A DNA stretch of 64,000 bases from Piezodorus guildinii. Its lineage: Eukaryota > Arthropoda > Insecta > Hemiptera > Pentatomidae. The notes beneath the pieces are model-generated. The model was not told where the DNA came from, ran no database searches, and saw nothing but the letters and a program-made list of their open reading frames with translations. Of the stretch, positions 54,180 to 64,000 are shown piece by piece. The stretch is taken from contig CM041295.1 in assembly GCA_023052935.1 (NCBI GenBank), positions 108,130,711 to 108,194,710 on the forward strand, given 5' to 3'. Made by a program: the position numbers and the translations under genes. Each line of letters begins with the position of its first letter. Position 1 is the first letter of the stretch.

Positions 54180-55022
54180 TAATCTATCAAAGAAAAATCT
54201 GGTGGGAGCAACACGAGACTTCTTAAAATTAATTTGATTAATTTAAGAATTTTTAAATACACTTGGAGGGAAAAATAAATCAAAGAATTAATTACATCAA
54301 ATTTCGATAGAAACATGTGTTTTATTTAATAATCCATTATATCTTTATGTACAACAATCAGTTAGTTTTATCGGTTTTTCATCACTCCATTAACTTCTAC
54401 AATTCCGTGTATTAAGTGTTTTTTCTAAAACCTTTAGCTTTACAACGGTATATTATACATCTATATTGCTATTCGTTCAAATACACAAATAGAATAATAT
54501 TTTTGCAATTTTTTTCTTTAGTCGTTTATAAAATTAGCTCAATTTGAATATTTATCAATGCTAACAAGTTGACATGTCTATTTGTTTAAATCTACAAAAT
54601 TAAAAGTACTTTAGAAGACGAAAATTTAAAATGTCGGTATTTAAGCCCTGTCAGACAATTTCAATCAGAATGAAACCTACATCAAATTTAAGCCCATTCA
54701 ATTTTACATCTATATAGCGAGTTTAATCTAACTCGTTAGAGCCTTTTTCGAGAAAAGAATAAAAAGCTCCGAAATACATAGTATAAAGTGGCTTTTCGGT
54801 TAGCTGATTTTGATGAAAAATGTGCTGTAATATCTGGGGAGTACGATTGTCTTAAATATGAACACACACACAGACCTTTTTGCGGGACTTGGTCATTTGG
54901 ACTCAGGGGATCCTAAAACGTGTATTTCTGATGAACACTGCAATTCGAAAATTTCCACGATCGCAACACATTCCCCTGCTATATAAATTTCATATATAGG
55001 TTACTTAAGCGAAAATAAAAAA
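54180..55022 (-). repeat. R880 repeat, copy G
   Basis: Minus orientation: AAATCTGGTGGGAGCAACAC at the start (its right end), short CA run at 54863-54874, and TATAAATTTCATATATAGGT at its left end. Copies F and G face each other across about 310 bases. Confidence 0.75.
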
Positions 55023-55099
55023 ACGAGTTATAAATTGTTTCTCGAAATATTCCGTTTCGCGCAACTCATGTCATACACCTTGTTGAATTCAAGTTTTTA

Positions 55100-55262
55100 A
55101 TAACAATTTTTTTTTTCTTTATCTAAACATATTTATTGATATTTACAACTATATTAAAATACATCAAGTAAATGTGATGGACATAAAGGAAACAGAAATG
55201 AAATACATATAGAGGCACTACCCATTTTACTCAACTTTACCACATGCCCTTTCTTGTCACTC
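55100..55262 (-). repeat. Jockey-family 3' end fragment
   Basis: T run, then TTTATTGATATTTACAACTA, ATACATCAAGTAAATGTGAT and ACTACCCATTTTA, matching 61785-61905. Confidence 0.7.
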
Positions 55263-55685
55263 AGCATTACCTAAAACTACTTAATATGTCAGATAACAGT
55301 TTTTTTATATATTTAAATTTACAATGTTTAATATAATTATACGTTCGATTACTTTTTTTTTTTGTTTTTTGTTGTTCAGAAAATAATTTTTATTCTTGAA
55401 CTAGATCGCCAGGGACAGTTCAATTTACATAAATATGCAGTTTAAATATAAATGTCTGGCTAAGAGGCAAAAGAATATAATTAATAACTGTTCACAAATA
55501 CGGATGAATGTATTTAAAGCAAAAAATAACGAAAAATAAAAACAATTTTCAGAAGATAATTGTGTTGTACAAAATTTAAAATAAATTAATTGATAACATA
55601 GTTTAAATACAGAAGAAAAAAAAAACTTTTTTATGGGACTTGCTTCCTTAAGAATAAGATTAGATTTTACATAATATAGGATCTA
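55263..55685. other. AT-rich spacer with possible LINE 3' end
   Basis: T run at 55352-55362 followed (minus strand) by TTCAAGAATAAAAATTATTT and a CCCTGGCGATC block, vaguely like a CR1-like 3' end. Otherwise nothing. Confidence 0.3.
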
Positions 55686-55689
55686 TTTC

Positions 55690-55815
55690 TTGCCAAGAAT
55701 TTTTTTTTTTTTTTAATTTATATTTTATTGAATTTTACAACTGTATATTAACATAAATACAATAAGTAAAAGTGTTGAATTATAATAAAGAGTGTAAAAG
55801 GCTTGTGAAGAAACT
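55690..55815 (-). repeat. Jockey-family 3' end, severely 5'-truncated
   Basis: T run, TTTTATTGAATTTTACAACT, ATACAATAAGTAAAAGTGTT, GAAGAAACTACCC: only the last ~120 bases of the element. It abuts the plus-strand copy head to head at about 55816. Confidence 0.7.
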
Positions 55816-56940
55816 ACCCAGCGCTACTTCGATGTCTGGCACCCGGGACTGCTGTACAAACTCCGTCAATTCCTCCCTCCAACATACTTCTTCATCCCCC
55901 AGTCCTGCCTTTCTAATAGAATCTTTAAAATCAACCATAATAGTTCCTATTCATCCACTTTTACTCAGTCTGCTGGTGTTCCTCAAGGCAGTATCCTAGG
56001 ACCCATTCTTTACACAGTCTATACATCTGATATCCCAACCCATTCTTTACACAGTCTATACAGCTGATATCCCAACCCATTCTAACACATTCCTTTCTAC
56101 CTATGCCGATGACACTTGCGTGCTATCAGTTAATAACGATCCTAGTATTAACCCTCTTACAAACCCTCCAATCCCACATCAGAGACCTTGAGGTATGGTG
56201 TCAGAATTGGAGAATTAAAATCAACTCCAATAAATCCCATCAGATTACCTTTGCCCTTCGTCGTAAACCTATGACATCCTGCCCTACAGTGTCCTTTAAT
56301 ATTATCCTGCTTGTCCCTGTTGAACAGATCCGTTATTTAGGCCTCCTGCTTGACAAGTGTCTTACATGGAATCCGCATACAATACTGAAAAGACAAGAAA
56401 CTGCTCGCCAATTTCGGTTTCTTCAACATTTACTTGACAGACGCTCTGACCTTTCACTTAATTACAAAAGACTCATTTACATGACAATCATAAGGCCTAT
56501 CTGGACTTACGGTGTTGATCTTTGTGGCTCTACTAAACCATCAAATTCTTCCCGTATCTAATCCTTACAATCCAAAATCCTTCGCAAAATCCTTAACGCT
56601 CCTTACTTTGTCTCCAAAATAATCATCCACAAAGACCTTAATGTTCTATATGTTGCTGATTTGGCCTGTACCAGGTATCACTCCTTCCATGAAAAAACTC
56701 CACTCCCACTCTAATCCACTAGTTTCAATCCTTGCTTCCACTTCAATTCCTGACAATCCGCCGAGGCGTCTGAAAAGAAGATGGCCTCGAGACCTTCTTC
56801 TGTAGATTTACTACTAGAGTGCTGCCAATTGACAGTTTCTCTTCATGTTTTTTTTTCATGTGTTTTATTATTGTAGCATCTTTACTTGATGTATGAACAT
56901 ACAGTTGTAAATTTCAATAAATAAATTAAAAAAAAAAAAT
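55816..56940 (+). pseudogene. Jockey-clade LINE, RT active site to 3' end
   Basis: Starts inside the RT palm: VWHPGLLYKLRQFLPPTYFF, then SAGVPQGSILGPILYTVYTS, a 37-base tandem duplication that shifts the frame, TYADDTCVLSVN (active site, about 56100-56135), LEVWCQNWRIKINSNKSHQI, VEQIRYLGLLLDKCLTWNPH, RPIWTYGVDLCGSTKPSNSS and a stop at 56559. After the stop, QSKILRKILNAPYFVS and the family 3' UTR with A run to 56939. 5'-truncated. Few lesions. Confidence 0.87.
56003..56076 (+). repeat. 37-bp tandem duplication inside the Jockey copy
   Basis: ACCCATTCTTTACACAGTCT ... GATATCCCA occurs twice in direct succession. The only difference seen is CATCTG versus CAGCTG. 37 is not a multiple of three, so it breaks the RT frame right before the YADD box. 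Confidence 0.85.
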
Positions 56941-56949
56941 CAATCAACA

Positions 56950-57235
56950 CAAAGAGTTTAATCAAAAGCTTTAGAGACGTTTCTGAGAAAAATCTTATAA
57001 AATGGCTCCTCTGGTTCGTCGATTTTGACGAAAAAGTTGCTGTACAATCTAAGGCACATACTTTGCTTAAATATAAAATTTCAGTTTCGATGGACTATTC
57101 GTTCTTAAACTAGACTTATTCCCCAGAACTCTCCCATATCTTAAAACTTGAAAAACTATATCCGTAATAATTGTCCTATATTTACAAATTCCATATATAC
57201 AATAGTTAAGTAAAAGCGAAAACTATATGAAAATT
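56950..57235 (-). repeat. R880 internal fragment, diverged
   Basis: GAGTTTAATCAAAAGC, TAAAATGGCTCCTCTGGTT, GTTGCTGTACAATCTAAGGC, AAATATAAAATTTCAGTTTC in R880 minus order. Ends not preserved. Confidence 0.55.
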
Positions 57236-57880
57236 TCTTATTACATTTCTCATTAATCGTTTAGAATATAATCCAAATTCTTGTAGAGAACCTTTTCTTC
57301 GTAATAGCTTGAACTAAGTTCTATTACATTCGAAAGACAAGCAAAAGAGATAAAAAAAAAAAAGAACACGAAAAAAAAAAAAAATAAAAGAGAGGAAGAA
57401 AACCTCGAATGTAGTTAATGGAAAGGGAAATTGTTTCCAAGATCCCCCAACCTTCTCAATTTCTGAACTTTTTGTCAGTTCTTTTGGCTGGAAAAGAATT
57501 CTAATTTTTCAGCTAAAGATGATGTTGAAGTGCCTAAGATCTACGTCGGTTGTTCCTCCATCATCGACCCGTTTCTAAATCGGTTTTGAAAGCTTTTGTC
57601 GTTCTAAGTATTGGTTACATTGGTGAAATAAAAAAAATACATTTTTTTTTTTGTTATTGGTAAAAAATAGAATTAAAATAATTTTTTTTAGATGGTTAAA
57701 ATACGTGTATTGAAGAAATGAATCTGAATTGGGTTGACTATATTTACTTTTACTTAACCATACAGGCCGTCTCAGAAATGTCTTGTAGTGTTGAAAATTT
57801 GATAAGACACATAATGGGATTGTCAACGGTTAGGCAGGAAAATTAAATTTTGAGATTTTTGCCGCTCCATTTAAACCATA
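57236..57880. other. spacer, nothing recognised
   Basis: A-rich tracts at 57348-57388. No supported ORF. Confidence 0.45.
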
Positions 57881-57884
57881 TATA

Positions 57885-58230
57885 ACAGCAAAATTTGGTA
57901 CATATGGCCAGATGGGTCTGAAGATGGTAACATAAATGAGCTTTTTGTAATCAATTGGAAGTTTTGAACTTTTGTCTAGTAAGTGTTGTAGTAATCAGTG
58001 TCTACTGGCAGTTTCTTGCCCTTATGGGGATTCCATGTGAGGCGTTTGTCAAGATGGAGTCCTAGGGACAGGATTTGTTCAACAGGTATGAGTGGGGTAT
58101 TATTAAAGGATACAGTGAGGCAGGAAGTTATCGGTTTGCGACGAAGGGTGAAGGTAATTTGGTGGGATTTGTTAGGATTTATTTTACTCCTCCAGTTCTG
58201 ACACCATTCAAGATACAAGTTAAACAAACA
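57885..58230 (-). pseudogene. Jockey-clade LINE fragment
   Basis: Minus frame 58227-57976: LEWCQNWRSKINPNKSHQIT, then TLRRKPITSCLTVSFNNTPL, PVEQILSLGLHLDKRLTWNP. Continues down to about 57890 as a degraded RRFRLLQHLLDK-LNY segment. The 3' end is lost. Confidence 0.8.
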
Positions 58231-58244
58231 CAGATTTTCTTTTT

Positions 58245-59325
58245 GGTCCTTTTTTTTTTTAATTCTTTTTTCCTCGCTTCCTCGCCATTTTTAAAAAATA
58301 TATTTATTGGAATTTACAACTGTATAATGGAATGCAACAAGTAAATTGGAATGAAATATAAAAAGGCATGAAACACATGTAGAGGAACTTACCAATTGAA
58401 GCACTCTAGAAATGTTCTAAACTAGAAGTTCGCGGAGCAATCCCCTTTTCAGACGCCTAGGAGGATTTTCAGGAATTGAAGGGAAGAAAGGATTGAAACT
58501 AGAGGATTAGGGTAGGAATGGAGTTTGTCATGAAAGGAATGGTATCTAGATCGGGCCTAATCAGCAACATACGGAACACCAAGGTCTTTATGGAATAGTT
58601 TATTAGTGACAAAGTAAGGAACAATTGAGGATTTTACGAAAGATTTTGGATAGTAAGGATTGGATACGGGAAGAATTCGATGGTTTAGTAGAGCCCCAAA
58701 TTTCTACTGTGTAAGTCCATATCGGCATTATGATAGTCATGTAGATGGGTCTTTTTTAGTTGAGTGGAAGATTAGAACGTTTGTCTAGTAAGTGTTGAAG
58801 TAATCGAAAACGTCGTGCAGTTTCTTGTCTTTTTAGTCTTGTATGAGGGTTCCAAGTTAGACGTTTGTCAAAGTGCAGTCCTAGATATCGGATCTGCTCA
58901 AGCGGGACAAGAGGAGTATTATTGAAGGAGACAGTAGGGCAGGATGTCATAGGTTTACGACGAAGGGCAAAGGTAATTTGGTTGTATTTGTTGGCATTTA
59001 TTTTACCATACTTCGAGGTCTCTGATTTGGGATTGGAGAGTTTGAGAGGCAATAGTTGGATCAGTATTAACTGATAACACACAAGTGTCATCAGCGTAGG
59101 TAGAAAGAAAAGTGTTAGGATGGGATTGGATATCAGCTGTATAAACTGTGAAAAGAATAGGTCCTAGGATACTGCCTTGAGGAACACCAGCAAACTGATT
59201 AAAAATGGATAAATAGGAATTATGATTTACATTGAAGGATCTGTCAGTGAGGTAGGACTTGATGATATGGAAGTATGTATGGGGACGGAAATTGCGTAGT
59301 TTTCCAAGATCCGGAAAATCTAAAA
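58245..59325 (-). pseudogene. Jockey-clade LINE, RT to 3' end
   Basis: 3' terminus at 58290-58330 (ATTTATTGGAATTTACAACT) with T run. Minus frame 59091-58756 carries RRKPMTSCPTVSFNNTPLVP, LEQIRYLGLHFDKRLTWNPH and RQETARRFRLLQHLLDKRSN. Above 59091 the complement of a YADDTCVLSVN box and an AGVPQGSILGPILFTVYTAD box is readable (59070-59200). It ends near 59325 with GKLRNFRPHTYF-like sequence. Several indels. Confidence 0.82.
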
Positions 59326-59744
59326 CATAACGACAGAAGAATATTAGCTACTTGAAATTTCCGAAAATTCTTATAAATATTGAAATTGAATCTTCTGCAA
59401 GACGTTTTGTGACAATTACTTTCTTATTTTAAGGGTTTGACTTCGTAACTTTCTGAGAAATGTTATCTTCTTTCAAATAAGTGGTACATTTTTCTGTGCT
59501 TGCAGATCAAGCAGATTTATTTGAGTTTGTATTGTATTGTATGAACCATAACATTTGAACTTTTTTGTTCCACTTCAGTTACGGAATGGGCCATCAAAAT
59601 ATAACGAGACATTTATGAGAGACCCTGTATAATGAATAAATTGTAAAAAATGCTATTGTGTTTCTGGAATTTTTCGAATTTAATCTTTCCATGGTAATAC
59701 AATATATGGTATAGTAAGCCCAAATGACTAATATTCCGCAAAAA
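59326..59744. other. spacer with an R880 scrap
   Basis: 59690-59750 (TATGGTATAGTAAGCCCAAA, then CCGCAAAAAGGTCTATAT) resembles the R880 block before the microsatellite. The rest is unassigned. Confidence 0.4.
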
Positions 59745-60445
59745 GGTCTATATCCCACCAGATAACCTTTACCCTTCGTCATAAACCAATGACTTCCTGC
59801 CCTACAGTATCCTTTAATTACACTTAACTAGCCCCAGTTGAACAGATTCCATACCTAGGACTCCTCCTTGACAAACGTCTATCTTGGAATCCCCATACAA
59901 GACTGAAACGACAAGAAACTGCCCGACGTTTTCGACTACTTCAACACTTACTGGACAAACGCTACAACCTATCACTTAATTACAAAACACTCATTTATAT
60001 GACCATTATAAGACCGATATGGACTTACGGATTAGAGCTATGGGCTCTACTAAACTATCGTATTCCTCTCGTATCTAATCCTTACAATCCAAAATCCTTC
60101 GGAAAATCCTCAATGCTCCTTATTTTGTCACAAACTCATTCATAAAGACCTTAATATTTCATATGTTGCTGACTTAGCCCGAAACAAGTACCATAACTTC
60201 CATGAAAAACTCCATTCCCACTACAATCCATTAGTTTCAATCCTTGCTTCCTCTTCGATCCCTGATAATCCACTAAGGCGTCTGAAAATAAGATGGCCAC
60301 GGGACCTTTTAGTTTACTATATTTTAGAGTGCTGCCCCTGGGTAGTGTCTCTAAATGTATTTCATGACACTGCTATATATTACCATCACATTTACTTGAT
60401 GCATTTTTATTTAATACAGTTGTAAATATCAATAAATATGTTTAA
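59745..60445 (+). pseudogene. Jockey-clade LINE, C-terminal part and 3' end
   Basis: CCACCAGATAACCTTTACCC through the FDKRLTW-equivalent, RQETARRFRLLQHLLDKRYN (about 59910-59970), IIRPIWTYGLELW-equivalent with a one-base loss near 60040, QSKILRKILNAPYFVTN-equivalent, RRLKIRWPRDLLV-equivalent and 3' UTR to CAATAAATATG. Frameshifted. Confidence 0.8.
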
Positions 60446-60534
60446 ACAAAATAGGTCTATGTGTATGCTATTATTATGCATTAATACATTTCAAACGGTT
60501 GCAAATTTCATTAAAAAACAAACAAAGAATACAA

Positions 60535-60720
60535 TTTTCGAATTAGAGTTTTATGTGGAAATACTATTTTTTGGCCCTTTGAGTTTAAATAACCGAGTCC
60601 CACAAATATATCTTTATGTGTGTGTAAGTCTAGCACGAAACTGAAATTTTTTATTTAGTAGAAAAGATGGTAGTTGAGCGTGATCTTGTACAATCACCTT
60701 ATTACTTCAACTTTAGCATA
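60535..60720 (+). repeat. R880 and S2 scraps
   Basis: 60536-60660 matches R880 (AATTAGAGTTTTATGTGGAA, TTGAGTTTAAATAACCGAGT, GTGTGTGTAAGTCTAGCA). 60665-60710 resembles the S2 body (GGTAGTTGAGCGTGATCTTG). Confidence 0.45.
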
Positions 60721-61380
60721 TAAAAATAACAATAATAAATGAGATAATACCTAAGAATCTTGATGGTTGGTATAAGAACTTTTATTTTATTTTTTTTATT
60801 ATTATTTTTTTTTTAGTCACAACAATTTTATCTAAGGAACACATCATCATTTAGTTCAAAAGATAATTAAAGTTCTACAAACAACTAATTTTTAAAAACT
60901 ACTTCCCTTCGGCGAATTTCTTTTAGATTAATGTATATTTTCCGCACCGAATAAAAAGTCATTCCGAATTATGTAGCGTTGATTAAGTCCTTTGGCTTGT
61001 TTCATAGTACACACGAACCATACAAATAAAAAAAACTAACACAAAAATATGACAAAAAAAAACAAAAACGGAAATGTAGCCGCAGATAGTTAGCTTTATT
61101 GCAACAAAAATATGTTTTCCTCGAAAGATAGAAAAAGCTCTTTGATGTATTCGCTGAATGGATGGTTATTTGCCTTCTTTTTTTTAATTATAGGACGTAC
61201 TATACATTACTATATTATTGTTATTGATGAGTAGGTTTGAAGTTAGACACAAAGCTATTTTCTCTTTAGTTGCTTGAAAAGCATTCACTCAGTTTTTTAA
61301 TGAACTGTATTCTACCCGCTTTCAAATTACACTCCTAATTTTACACATATTAATAAAGTTTTTATTTTCTCATTCTATTT
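60721..61380. other. spacer, nothing recognised
   Basis: T-rich tract at 60786-60814. No ORF. Confidence 0.45.
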
Positions 61381-61740
61381 AACTTATTATCATTATTATT
61401 ATTACTTTGTATATATTTTATTGTAATTTTCTTTGATGTGTAAATATTGTATGAATGTTGTATGTATATTATTTTTCACCACTATTATTGATGTCCAAAT
61501 TGGGACAGATTGTAATAATATAGAATAAAAAAAAATTGTGATTTTTGTATGTATGTATGTGTGTGTAAATATATTTATATCAATCTACTTTATTTATGTA
61601 AATAATTATGTTTGTAAATAATTTAATCTATTTAATGTATTCTGGCCAGAAGAGCTATATTTATTTGTAGCATCAATGTTATTCTTAAGGAACTATGTCC
61701 CAGAATAAAGTTCATTTTTCTATTCTATTCTAAATAATCT
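61381..61740 (+). repeat. CR1-like LINE 3' UTR
   Basis: 61679-61708 is TTATTCTTAAGGAACTATGT and CCCAGAATAA, the family stem-loop, followed by a TTCTA-type tail (61716-61733). The upstream AT-rich 300 bases are probably 3' UTR. Another CR1-like 3' block may lie near 61493-61530 (TGTCCAAATTGGGACAGATT). Confidence 0.6.
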
Positions 61741-61774
61741 CCTACTTTTAATTGTGATTACAATTTTGTGATTC

Positions 61775-62650
61775 TTTTATAAATTTTTTTTTTTTTTTTA
61801 AACATAATTTATTGAAATTTACAACTGTACTCAAAAAAATACATCAAGTAAATATGATATTAGAAAAATGACATGGAAGAGACTTGTAGAAGAACTACCC
61901 AATGGTAGCACTCCTGTAACTATTTTAAACTAGAAGGTCTCGGGGCCATCTCCTTTTCAGACGCCTCGGAGGATTGTCGGGAATTGAAGAGGAAGAAAGG
62001 ATTGAAACTAGAGGATTAGGGTGGGAATGTAGTTTGTCATGAAAGGAATGGTATCTAGATCGGGCCAAATCAGCAACATACGGAATATTAAGGTCTTTGT
62101 GGATCAGTTTATTAGTTACAAAATAAGGAGCATTGAGGATTTTACGCAGGATTTTGGATTGTAGGGATTGGATACGGGAAGAATTTGATGGTTTAGTAGA
62201 GCCCCAAAGCTCTACTCCGTAAGTCCATATAGGTCGTATGATAGTCATGTAGATGAGCCTTTTGTAGTTAAGTGGAAGATTGGAACGTTTGTCTAGTAAG
62301 TGTTGAAGTAGTCGAAAACGTCGTGCAGTTTCTTGTCGTTTCAGTCTTGTATGATGGTTCCATGTAAGGCGTTTGTCAAGGTGTAGTCCTAGATATCGGA
62401 TCTGTTCAACCGGGACAAGAGGAGTATTATTGAAGGAGACAGTAGGGCAGGATGTCATTGGTTTACGACGAAGGGTAAAGGTAATTTGGCTGGATTTGTT
62501 GGCATTTATTTTAATTCTCCAGTTCTGACACCATACTTCAAGGTCTCTGATGTGGGATTGGAGAGTTTGAGAGGCAATAGTTGGATCAGCATTGACTGAT
62601 AACACACATGTGTCATCAGCATAGGTAGAAAGGAAAGTGTTAGGATGGGC
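61775..62650 (-). pseudogene. Jockey-clade LINE, RT C-terminal half, longest open copy
   Basis: Minus frame 62605-61925, 226 codons, uninterrupted: LSVNADPTIASQTLQSHIRD, LEVWCQNWRIKINANKSSQI, VPVEQIRYLGLHLDKRLTWN, HLLDKRSNLPLNYKRLIYMT, IIRPIWTYGVELWGSTKPSN, QSKILRKILNAPYFVTNKLI and the terminal RRLKRRWPRDLLV stop. This is the C-terminus typical of the Jockey clade. Just upstream the TYADDTCV box is cut at 62650, so the copy is truncated at the active site. The 3' UTR runs to a T run at 61786-61799. The best reference copy of the family here. Confidence 0.88.
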
Positions 62651-62995
62651 TTTTATAAATTGAAAAAAAAAATTATCGTTACTTATTGATATTTTTCAAC
62701 TGTATTTAACAATAAATCAATACATAATATTAGTAAATATGTTGGAATAATAATAATAATAATATTTATTTCTTTATATAAAATGTTTACAAAGTGCCTA
62801 TAGATACAAATGTGTTTTGTTACATGATTTCAGTTAGCCTTTTATCACGATAATAGAGTTTCAATTATCGTTTGACTTACCGTGTTGGAATGCAAACTAT
62901 CCAAAGTAGTTTGATTTATAAGATCTGCTGCCTTCTTCTTTTCAGGATTTTCAAGAAATGAAGAGGAAGCAAGGATTGAAACTCCTTACCATATT
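62651..62995. other. AT-rich spacer with (AAT)n
   Basis: (AAT)n at 62745-62762. 62660-62700 may be another Jockey 3' end scrap (TTATTGATATTTTTCAACTG). Otherwise nothing. Confidence 0.4.
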
Positions 62996-63125
62996 CCAAT
63001 TAACTATAAAGTATTTTTTAGCTAAGCATCAATTGCCTTTTCGGACTTAAGGAGTTGAGCTTTGGGGCTCCACTAATCCATCCAGTTCTTCTCGTACGTA
63101 ATAATTACAATCCGAAATGCTAAAT
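62996..63125 (+). pseudogene. Jockey-clade scrap
   Basis: CCAATTAACTATAAAG, then GGACTTAAGGAGTTGAGCTT, TGGGGCTCCACTAATCCATC, TTCTTCTCGTACGTAATAAT follow the LNYK ... TYGVELWGSTKPSNSSR region base by base with indels. Confidence 0.65.
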
Positions 63126-63142
63126 GCTTGTCACGAATAATA

Positions 63143-63306
63143 GGGGTACTCACTACGTTTGCTATAGCTACGTTTGCTATATACGTTTGCTATTTGTGTT
63201 ATTTTGCTAAACCCGTCGAATTTCTATAGTTATTTTCTGTATAAAATTGATGGGTTTAGCACAATAGCACAAATAGAATGCTATAGCAAACGTATTGAGT
63301 ACCCCC
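63143..63306. mobile_element. small hairpin MITE with an expanded left arm
   Basis: Left end GGGGTACTCACTACGTTTGC, right end complement GGGGGTACTCAATACGTTTG. The arms pair over most of the 164 bases (GCTATTTGTG, TTTGCTAAACCC versus GGGTTTAGCACAATAGCACA). The left arm has three ACGTTTGCTATA-like units where the right arm has one. No ORF. Confidence 0.8.
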
Positions 63307-64000
63307 AATGTTCCATATGAGACGTTGATTTCCAAAAGGCACTAAAGTACATTTTTTGCAAAATTGATATTTTGAAATATTTGTATTCTCATCTTATAGT
63401 TTTATCTAAATATTCTATTGGGTTTTATCTAATGAACTCTCAAGTAGCTTAAAAATATGATTTACAAATGCACTTCTTTTCTAAAGGGACTAATTAGGCT
63501 TTCAGTTTCAATCCGAATTATACTAAAACATTCCATTACATAACATCAATATAGTTTTATAAAGATAGTAAAAAAAAAAAAAAATAAATAAATAAATTTT
63601 AATGCGAAAAGAATCAAATAAGTGGGTTTAATAATATACTAATTTGAGAGGTTAGCGATTCCTGTAAATGTTAATAGAATGGATATAGTACCTATCGGAA
63701 ATCGACGCTGCTGTTTTGCTCATATGTTGCTGATTTACCCGAACCAGGTCCCGACTTACCATGGCCAGCTCAATTCCCACTCCTAACTCTTCTATAAATA
63801 AGAAAAAAAAAATAATTTCGATGTTTATTAAATGATGTTTCCACAGAATATTTCGATTACGCTGTAAAATTTACGATGTTCATAAATGCTAAAAAAATAA
63901 TATATATATTTAAGACAAAAGTAAGACTCTATTATGTCTCAAATTGTAAGAACATTTGTAATAATATCTTACATATAAATTTATAACGTTACAAAAATGT
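63307..64000. other. spacer with one Jockey scrap
   Basis: 63720-63790 (CATATGTTGCTGATTTACCC, GAACCAGGTCCCGACTTACC) matches the VADLAR-RYHSFHDKL region of the Jockey family. The rest is AT-rich and unassigned. Confidence 0.45.

Noticed and set aside
55690..56940. Twin-priming inversion of a single Jockey insertion
   Set aside because: Both pieces have their own 3' terminus and A/T run facing outward. Twin priming leaves only one 3' end, so these are two insertions.

Overview
The window looks like nuclear DNA of an insect. It is AT-rich, has long intergenic and intronic spacers and contains spliced host coding sequence. It carries mariner, Tc1, CR1-like, Jockey-like and R1-like elements and tRNA-derived SINEs. 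The only host protein I can name is a large first coding exon (36830-37944, +) of the invertebrate D1-like dopamine receptor Dop1R2 (DAMB/DopR2). It ends at a clean GTGAGT splice donor. The short cytoplasmic-tail exon was not found downstream, so the ~26 kb to the right end is probably mostly one repeat-filled intron. I cannot fix the insect order from this window.

Layout. 1-2.9 kb: minus-strand relics of an R1-clade LINE, a second LINE 3' end and a mariner. 4.4 kb: a tRNA-derived SINE (family S2). 5486-12810: a nested block in which a Tc1-type composite made of two head-to-head 3' halves holds a SINE (family S1, 12-bp target duplication) and an internally deleted mariner (TA duplication). 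The mariner in turn holds a nearly complete CR1-like LINE with a PHD finger, coiled coil and FP-type ORF1 and an endonuclease/RT ORF2. 14.1-15.4 kb: LINE 3' halves. 15.4-18.1 kb: a cluster of copies of an unclassified ~0.9-kb repeat (called R880 here), two of them forming a ~1.8-kb inverted repeat. 23.2-24.2 kb: a second, 5'-truncated copy of the CR1-like LINE. 24.8-36 kb: R880, old LINE relics, SINEs, a Ty3/gypsy gag scrap. 36.5-37.9 kb: Dop1R2. 38-64 kb: a LINE with two TGG-to-TGA stops, R880 copies, a hAT-type MITE inside R880, other hairpin elements, and a dense cluster of one Jockey-clade family (55-64 kb).

How the parts relate. The two SINE families have the 3' tail of the LINE at 1.57-2.03 kb, which suggests they use that LINE's machinery. 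The CR1-like copies share a 3' stem-loop and, in some, a pentanucleotide tail. R880 and a second dispersed repeat (R2, ~0.75 kb) have no coding capacity I can recognise and are the best candidates for undescribed families. All identifications are by eye from translated motifs and base alignment; no database search was run.
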